Assembly (NCBI GenBank): GCA_022072165.1
Contig: JAJVIF010000001.1
Coordinates: 957,353 to 1,021,352, forward strand
Origin: a bacterium
GTDB taxonomy: Bacteria; JAJVIF01
Reading direction: 5' to 3'
Length of the DNA stretch: 64,000 nucleotides
Shown here: positions 58,970 through 64,000 of the stretch, in pieces
Position numbering within the stretch: position 1 is the stretch's first letter
Layout of the letters: each line of letters opens with the position of its first letter
Program-made: the position numbers and the translations under genes
Notes under the pieces: model-generated
The model's input: only the letters and a program-made list of their open reading frames with translations
Told to the model about the DNA's origin: nothing
Databases searched by the model: none

Positions 58970-61900
58970 CTAGTTGTACTGTCCGGTAGCTCCGGAGAGC
59001 TTGACAATGGCGAAGTCGTTCCCCTGCAGCGTCCGGGAATCAACGCCTGGTCCGGGATCGAAATCGATAGTGGTCGTGGCTGTGGTTTTGTACAGGAAGA
59101 TGGGGTTGGCAGAGGAGTCCAGGTCAACCGCAAAGATGTACTGGAAGTTAGACGAGGCCCAAGTCTGTGCCCAGTATGAGGCATTGCCCGTCGCCCGGTC
59201 GTACTTGGCCATCACGGCTTCGGTGGAGTTGACGAAAGGCAGCGCCCCATATCCCCAGTCGGAGTTTGTGGAGTTGTGGTGCCCACAGGCGAACAGGTCG
59301 GAGTTGGTCACGGCTATGCCACCACTGACATGTTCTGCGGTCGTTCCGGAAATGAGGCGCTGCCACACAGGCGTATTCGTATGGTCGATCATCCCCAGGT
59401 AGCCATCGGTCGAGCCAGCGGAGGTCAGGTTGCCGAGGGGAGCACCGAGACTCAGATTCTGCCCGACTCCACTGGCCCAGGAACCACCGACGTAGTAACC
59501 GAATCCATTGGAGTCCAGGCTGGAGATGGTGTCGTTGGCAGTCGATGCGATGGTCCCAAAAGTTCGCTGAGATCCGGCGATGAAGGAACCGCTGGAGGAG
59601 TATCGGACGATGAAGACGTCCTGGCCGCCGTTCGACAGGACAGCGCTGTCGCCAAAATCGTTCGCGGTCGCCGTGCCATCAAAGACTCCGGCGACGATGA
59701 TGTCTGACGGGCCGAGGGCCAGACTCTGAATGCGCTGATTATTGGCCGCACCGCCAGCCGCTGACGGCACCAGATTGACCGCCCAGTTTGCTGCAGCTCC
59801 AGCAGGTGTAAACGCGCCCGTGTTGTACTGCACCAGGACGGCATCACGCAATCCGTTGGTCGCCACTGTGGTCCCTCCGAAGTCCAGCGTGCCTGCGCCA
59901 GAGGGCGAGGTTCCGATGTACACCCGGCCGCTTACTCCATCGACGATCATGCTCCGCGAACTGGGGCCATAGTACAAAGTCGTGGAGTTCAGTCCGGTTG
60001 GTGACTCCTGCGATGTGGAGACCGTGTCGTTTGAGCGAGCCATCCCGAGAAAATTCCCGGAGGAGTCGAACTTCAGAATGATGCAGTCCTCCAGCGTGCC
60101 ATTGGAGGTCTGATCGATGGCACCACCGCCGAGCCCGGCGAGGTTGAGCGTCCCGTTCCAGCTTTGGTACACATATGCGTTGTTCGCGCCATCGACGGCG
60201 ACCGAGAAGACCCGTCCGCTGGTGGACGTCGCGTTCCAGGTGCGATCCAGAATCCAGCTGCCATCAGTACCGTTGAGCTTGAGCAGGAAGAACGGGTCGC
60301 CTGTCAGATTCGGTCGTAGTCCGCCTCCGAAGTCCGCTCCAGGGGCGTTGGTGGCCCAGTCTCCTGCCACCCAGACATTGTTGGCGTGGTCGACAACCAT
60401 CGAATACGCCCGGTCAATTCCACTGGTAGTCGCGGTCATCGTGTAAGCCCATCCCACCAGCGGCCCGCCACTGGTGATGGTGCCATTGACCGTCGGATAC
60501 GCGGTCCCGCTGGTGGTGGGATGCAGGGCGTCGTTGGCATAGACCGTAAAGGTCACGGTGGCATGCGGGGGATTAGCGATGGGGGTGGTGTTAGCGGCGT
60601 TGGGGAACGCGCTGAACGTCAGGGTGTCGCTGTTGCGATTGTTGACGATGGTGTAGGAGATGGTGTCCCCTTCGGGGTCCGTTGCGGTCCCGGTCCCGGC
60701 GTTCATGGTGAAGGTCGCCGGGGTCGGCAGCGAGGCTGAGGCCAGCGCCCGGGTGCCCGTCACTTGCGGGGGGCGGTTCGGTCCGAGGGTGTAGCTCAGG
60801 GGATAGTCCACCTGGTCGGTGCCATCATCCAGGCGGACGATGACATCAATGGGATCCGGCGTCAGGTCGAGATTGTTCATGTTCGGCGACGAGGGGGTCT
60901 GCGCCGGATAGGGGCTGTTGAGGCCGCTCACGACGGTCACAAAGCCGAGCCCATCGCCCCAGTCGACACTGATGTCCAGCGGATCACTGTCCGCATCGGC
61001 GATCCCCGTGATGCTGACCCCCGCCTGGGTCCCGGAGAGCAAGGTCGCCCCACTGGTCAGCGCGACCGTCGCGCTCGGTGGCGCATTGAATGCGAAGAGC
61101 GGGACCGTGAAGGCCTGATAGGTCACCGACGCCGGCGTCACCGCCAGCGGCGCGAGATTTTCGTCCAGGCCAATCAGCAGCCCACTGGCGGCATCCGCAG
61201 CCCGGACCACCCCCACATAGTTGTTCGGGACCTGGCCGGACCCCGCCGGCTTGGTCACCAGCCCGGTCATGAAAATCGCATCGCCCGGTCGTCCGGAGTC
61301 CTCGCCCGGATCGCCGCCCGATGATGTGTCGTCATCGATGACCGTCCCGATGGGAGCGGTCACAGTGGCATCGCCCAGGATCCCCGGGATGCAGATATCA
61401 AGAGTCGGGACGCCACTCTCGCCCTGCGCCACGTTGGTGAAGCTGGGATCAGTGGCCAGGTCCGCTTCGGTGGTCTCGGTCGCCCGGGCATCCCAGTCCT
61501 CGACATAGAAGCTGAAGTCCACCGCCGAAATGGTGTCGGCATAGAAGAGCCCATCCTGGCTTTCCAGCCGAACCCGGTGCACATCGAGGGCACCGTGCGG
61601 CATCCGGTAGGCAAACAGACTCGCATCCGGACTCGCCGGTGGGAGGCGGTTCGCTTTCTTCTGCGCCGGGGTCGCTCCGCCGCGGGGATCGTTGTAGACC
61701 GCGATCATGGCAACGTCGAGGCTGAAGCCCCCCCCGATCGCGCCTTTGTTGAAGCTGACGGTGTTCGCCGCCGCCTGTCCCTGATGCAGGACCCCATACC
61801 CGGTCCAGCCATCGTTCGCCGGACCAAACTCACTCCGGGTCCAGCCGTCGCTTCCGAAGTTCCCGGTGACGTCCCCGCCGTTGGAGACGCCAAGGCGGGC

Positions 61901-62548
61901 ATCCGCCAGTTCATCGACCAGCTGCCGATATGGGAAGGTGTTCGCCGTCCCGCTGGTGGTCAGCAGCCCACCTGGGCTGAAATAGGCATCCGCGTTCGCC
62001 ACCAGGTCATGGTTTAGCACCCGGTCGGTGAAGTACGTATGACCGGTCGCGGTCGGGACGTCCACCAGGAAGAGCGCCATACCGCTGATCCCCAGGTCCG
62101 CCCGGTTCGTGGAGCCATTCGGGGTGCCCGTGATGTTGTTCGGCGCGGGGAAGGGATGCTTCACCACATACTCCACGTCGATCGTGGTCCCGGTCGCGCT
62201 GACCCCGGTCACCTGGAAGGACTTGGCGTTGAGGAAGCTATCAATGGAGAGCAGATACAGGTCGTCATTCGCCTGCCCCGCCCGGGTCGCTTTCAGGGCG
62301 CTGGTGGCCGTCAGGGTCGACGGGTCCACCGTCACGGTGTAGAGCGCCAGGGCGGCGGTCTGCACCAGCCCCGCCTGACTCGGCGTCCCCAACGCGGCCG
62401 GCGTGTTCAGCACACTGGTCGGCAGGGCACCTGATGGAGTGGATGATGAGGATGCAGACGGGGGGCTGACCGGGGACGATGACCCACCGGCACACCCCAG
62501 CAGGGCCGCTGCGGACAATGCCGCCGCGGACCAGAGCAGATGGCGCAT
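58970..62548 (-). CDS. Giant lipoprotein with a shared N-terminal module and an SBBP-type propeller
   Basis: The 1192-residue protein has a lipobox ALLGC (Cys19). Residues about 70-460 match the N-terminal module of the 15818-19648 lipoprotein: FQVTG, VKHPFP (131-134), NRADL (148-152), NADAYF, TFPYRQL, then a YVEDWDARATE...DPSF unit. A middle beta-rich, Ig/cadherin-like part follows (for example VTGTRALASASLPTPATFTMN). The last 480 residues have repeats of the SBBP type, with AVDGANNAYVYQSWNGTLNLAG and GTLDFGG strings, likely a beta-propeller. GGAGGT precedes the ATG by seven bases; 35 residues upstream are not used. Function unknown; surface binding is plausible. Confidence 0.8.
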   Translation of the reverse strand: MRHLLWSAAALSAAALLGCAGGSSSPVSPPSASSSSTPSGALPTSVLNTPAALGTPSQAGLVQTAALALYTVTVDPSTLTATSALKATRAGQANDDLYLLSIDSFLNAKSFQVTGVSATGTTIDVEYVVKHPFPAPNNITGTPNGSTNRADLGISGMALFLVDVPTATGHTYFTDRVLNHDLVANADAYFSPGGLLTTSGTANTFPYRQLVDELADARLGVSNGGDVTGNFGSDGWTRSEFGPANDGWTGYGVLHQGQAAANTVSFNKGAIGGGFSLDVAMIAVYNDPRGGATPAQKKANRLPPASPDASLFAYRMPHGALDVHRVRLESQDGLFYADTISAVDFSFYVEDWDARATETTEADLATDPSFTNVAQGESGVPTLDICIPGILGDATVTAPIGTVIDDDTSSGGDPGEDSGRPGDAIFMTGLVTKPAGSGQVPNNYVGVVRAADAASGLLIGLDENLAPLAVTPASVTYQAFTVPLFAFNAPPSATVALTSGATLLSGTQAGVSITGIADADSDPLDISVDWGDGLGFVTVVSGLNSPYPAQTPSSPNMNNLDLTPDPIDVIVRLDDGTDQVDYPLSYTLGPNRPPQVTGTRALASASLPTPATFTMNAGTGTATDPEGDTISYTIVNNRNSDTLTFSAFPNAANTTPIANPPHATVTFTVYANDALHPTTSGTAYPTVNGTITSGGPLVGWAYTMTATTSGIDRAYSMVVDHANNVWVAGDWATNAPGADFGGGLRPNLTGDPFFLLKLNGTDGSWILDRTWNATSTSGRVFSVAVDGANNAYVYQSWNGTLNLAGLGGGAIDQTSNGTLEDCIILKFDSSGNFLGMARSNDTVSTSQESPTGLNSTTLYYGPSSRSMIVDGVSGRVYIGTSPSGAGTLDFGGTTVATNGLRDAVLVQYNTGAFTPAGAAANWAVNLVPSAAGGAANNQRIQSLALGPSDIIVAGVFDGTATANDFGDSAVLSNGGQDVFIVRYSSSGSFIAGSQRTFGTIASTANDTISSLDSNGFGYYVGGSWASGVGQNLSLGAPLGNLTSAGSTDGYLGMIDHTNTPVWQRLISGTTAEHVSGGIAVTNSDLFACGHHNSTNSDWGYGALPFVNSTEAVMAKYDRATGNASYWAQTWASSNFQYIFAVDLDSSANPIFLYKTTATTTIDFDPGPGVDSRTLQGNDFAIVKLSGATGQYN

Positions 62549-62710
62549 GAGCGAGACCTCCAGAGTTGCGAGAAAAACATGCCGGCAGGTGGGCGCGCGG
62601 ACGCTGAATGCACGTCGACGGCTGCGCTGGTCGCTGCCAGGATCTGAGTCCATTATAGGCGAGCAAGCAGCGATGATCAGAGACTGCTAACACTCATGGC
62701 TCGCGAAAGC

Positions 62711-62741
62711 AAAAGCCCCCCGGAGCCTGGCTCCGGGGGGC
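62711..62741 (-). terminator. Intrinsic terminator after the partial protein at the right edge
   Basis: On the minus strand GCCCCCCGGAGCC and GGCTCCGGGGGGC form a perfect 13-bp stem around a single base, followed by TTTT. Confidence 0.9.
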
Positions 62742-62769
62742 GTGAATTAGCTGAGGCTCGACGGGATCC

Positions 62770-64000
62770 TTACGGATCGACGGTGATGGAGAACCGCTGC
62801 ATGTTCCAGGCCGACTCCTCGAAGAGGGAGTTCGTCACCGTGTCGCCGTCATCGATCAGGTCGTCGTAGGCCACCATCACCACGGTGTACGAGCCGGCGG
62901 GAAGTTCCCCGGCACCTGCTCCAGTCGGGATCTGGATGTGGACCTTCAGCGGTGAGGCGGGAGTGGCACCGTCCGGATCGGAGCCGATACCGTGGGCAAA
63001 GCCAGCCGGTGGGAGTCCGACACCAGTCGGCAGAATCTTATTGCCGGCGATGTCGTTGCCTGGGTCATAGCCGATGACCTGATTGCCAGTGGCGTCGTCA
63101 AACACGACCCAGCTGATGTGCTGCACGCCACCAGCAGTGGGGGCGTTGTAGAACTTCAGGCTCGGCGACTCGCCGCGCAGGATACCAGTGAGACCGCCGC
63201 CGGACGGGGTGGGCGTACCGAGCACGAAGACCGTGCTGAAGCCCGCCCGCTCGGTCACGACACTCAGATCAGGCGGCAGCACATTGCGGACTGCGGCTTC
63301 GGAGGCGGGGTTGTACCAGGCCGACCACGAGGGCGGCAGGGCCGCACCCGCCTGCATGTCGGTAATGTCGACATACAGATTCACCGGCGTGTTGGTGCCA
63401 GCGGCACCATTGGCGGAATTGGTGGTGTCTTTCACCATCGTCAGCGCTTCGGGTTTGTTGAAGCCAGGGCGGTAGTAAATGGGGTTGCCACGGCGTTCCC
63501 GAGTTCGTACCACTTTTTCAGAAGGAGGATCCGACGCGATCGGACCTGCCGAGTTACCGTAGTTCCCTGCCAGCGCGAAGATGAAGCTGACGGTGCTGGC
63601 ACCGGCAGCGGCATTGAGCTTGAACGTGGTTTCAGCGCTTTGACCCTGGGCCAGAACACGGTCACCGGTATCTCCAGACGGGATGAACTCGACGTAGGGC
63701 GAGGCGAAGACGCCACCGAAGCCATCCGGGCTGGTGTAGTCGAAGAGCGGGAGGCTCGCCTCCGCCACCGGTGCTCCGGCGGACGTGGTGAGCACGCCAT
63801 CAGCGCCATTGTTCATGCCTTCGGCGTTGATGACATAGCCAGCCAGACCGGGATAGGGTCCGCCGGTCCGGGGACCGAAGTAGCCCTTGATGGTCCCGGT
63901 ATCCGCATCGGTGCCGGTCGCGATGCCAGCGGGGACGAGAGGAATCCCGGTGTCCACGATGTCGCTGGCCGGATTCGGACCGCCATTGACGATGTAGCCC
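62770..64000 (-). CDS. Unknown exported beta-rich protein, 5' end outside the window
   Basis: The frame runs from the stop at 62770 to the right edge without a stop, so the start lies beyond the window. The visible 410 residues are beta-rich and low in cysteine, with Ig-like strings such as WVVFDDATGNQVIGYDPGNDI and ELPAGSYTVVMVAYDDLIDDGD, and many Gly, Ala and Pro residues. No family is recognised. Location and style suggest another surface or lipoprotein paired with the giant lipoprotein downstream. Confidence 0.75.
   Translation of the reverse strand, partial: GYIVNGGPNPASDIVDTGIPLVPAGIATGTDADTGTIKGYFGPRTGGPYPGLAGYVINAEGMNNGADGVLTTSAGAPVAEASLPLFDYTSPDGFGGVFASPYVEFIPSGDTGDRVLAQGQSAETTFKLNAAAGASTVSFIFALAGNYGNSAGPIASDPPSEKVVRTRERRGNPIYYRPGFNKPEALTMVKDTTNSANGAAGTNTPVNLYVDITDMQAGAALPPSWSAWYNPASEAAVRNVLPPDLSVVTERAGFSTVFVLGTPTPSGGGLTGILRGESPSLKFYNAPTAGGVQHISWVVFDDATGNQVIGYDPGNDIAGNKILPTGVGLPPAGFAHGIGSDPDGATPASPLKVHIQIPTGAGAGELPAGSYTVVMVAYDDLIDDGDTVTNSLFEESAWNMQRFSITVDP

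Noticed and set aside
1-64000. Mobile elements, prophage or CRISPR arrays
   Set aside because: I saw no transposase, integrase, phage structural gene, terminal inverted repeats or regularly spaced short repeats.

Overview
The window is GC-rich (about 60-65% G+C by eye), gene-dense bacterial chromosome with long stop-free shadow frames opposite most genes. I see about 50 protein genes, one tRNA, one SAM-I riboswitch, a Rex operator and about ten intrinsic terminators. I see no insertion sequence, phage, plasmid or CRISPR signal. Nearly all genes are housekeeping or cell-envelope genes. The murein genes use the meso-diaminopimelate type of MurE (DNPR motif). There are many lipoproteins with lipoboxes, and secreted proteins that I cannot assign. 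This suggests an uncultured or poorly sampled bacterial lineage; I cannot name the phylum.

Layout. 1-6.5 kb (minus strand): a TSUP exporter with larB and larE (nickel-pincer cofactor), an unknown secreted protein, a PKD-type lipoprotein, a family-2 glycosyltransferase, an MgtC-family membrane protein and a small membrane protein. 6.5-14.6 kb: ftsK, a DUF4350-MoxR-DUF58 operon, a DUF6599-like secreted protein and a Crp/Fnr regulator. 14.8-23.8 kb: three glycosyltransferases, a 1276-residue lipoprotein made largely of six Cys-rich repeats, and a TPR protein. 23.8-33.2 kb: fumarase, proline iminopeptidase, a gatB-rex-resB operon behind a near-perfect Rex operator, a large secreted protein ending in a pseudopilin-like domain, and aroC. 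33.2-42 kb: an oligopeptide-type ABC binding protein, metK behind an S-box riboswitch, a subtilase with two paralogous lipoproteins, and tRNA-Ala(GGC). 42-47.4 kb: small envelope proteins, a leucine-dehydrogenase-type enzyme divergent from a hotdog thioesterase, an RskA-like lipoprotein and a stand-alone Ser/Thr kinase. 47.8-58.8 kb: a rearranged division/cell-wall (dcw) cluster mraZ-rsmH-ftsL-ftsI-murE-murF-mraY-murD on the plus strand, closed by an inverted ftsW whose 3' end overlaps murD. 59-64 kb: a second giant lipoprotein with an N-terminal module related to the one at 15.8-19.6 kb, and a partial secreted protein.

Gene expression. At least 13 genes have a TANNNT -10 hexamer 5-10 nt before the start codon and no Shine-Dalgarno. 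This points to widespread leaderless transcription for first genes of transcription units. Genes inside operons and many exported proteins instead use GGAGG-type ribosome sites or stop/start overlaps. I used both signals to choose starts. The most notable points are the Rex operator with the only nearby -10 inside it, the metK S-box, the repeat architecture of the large lipoproteins, and the degenerate or rearranged parts of the dcw cluster.
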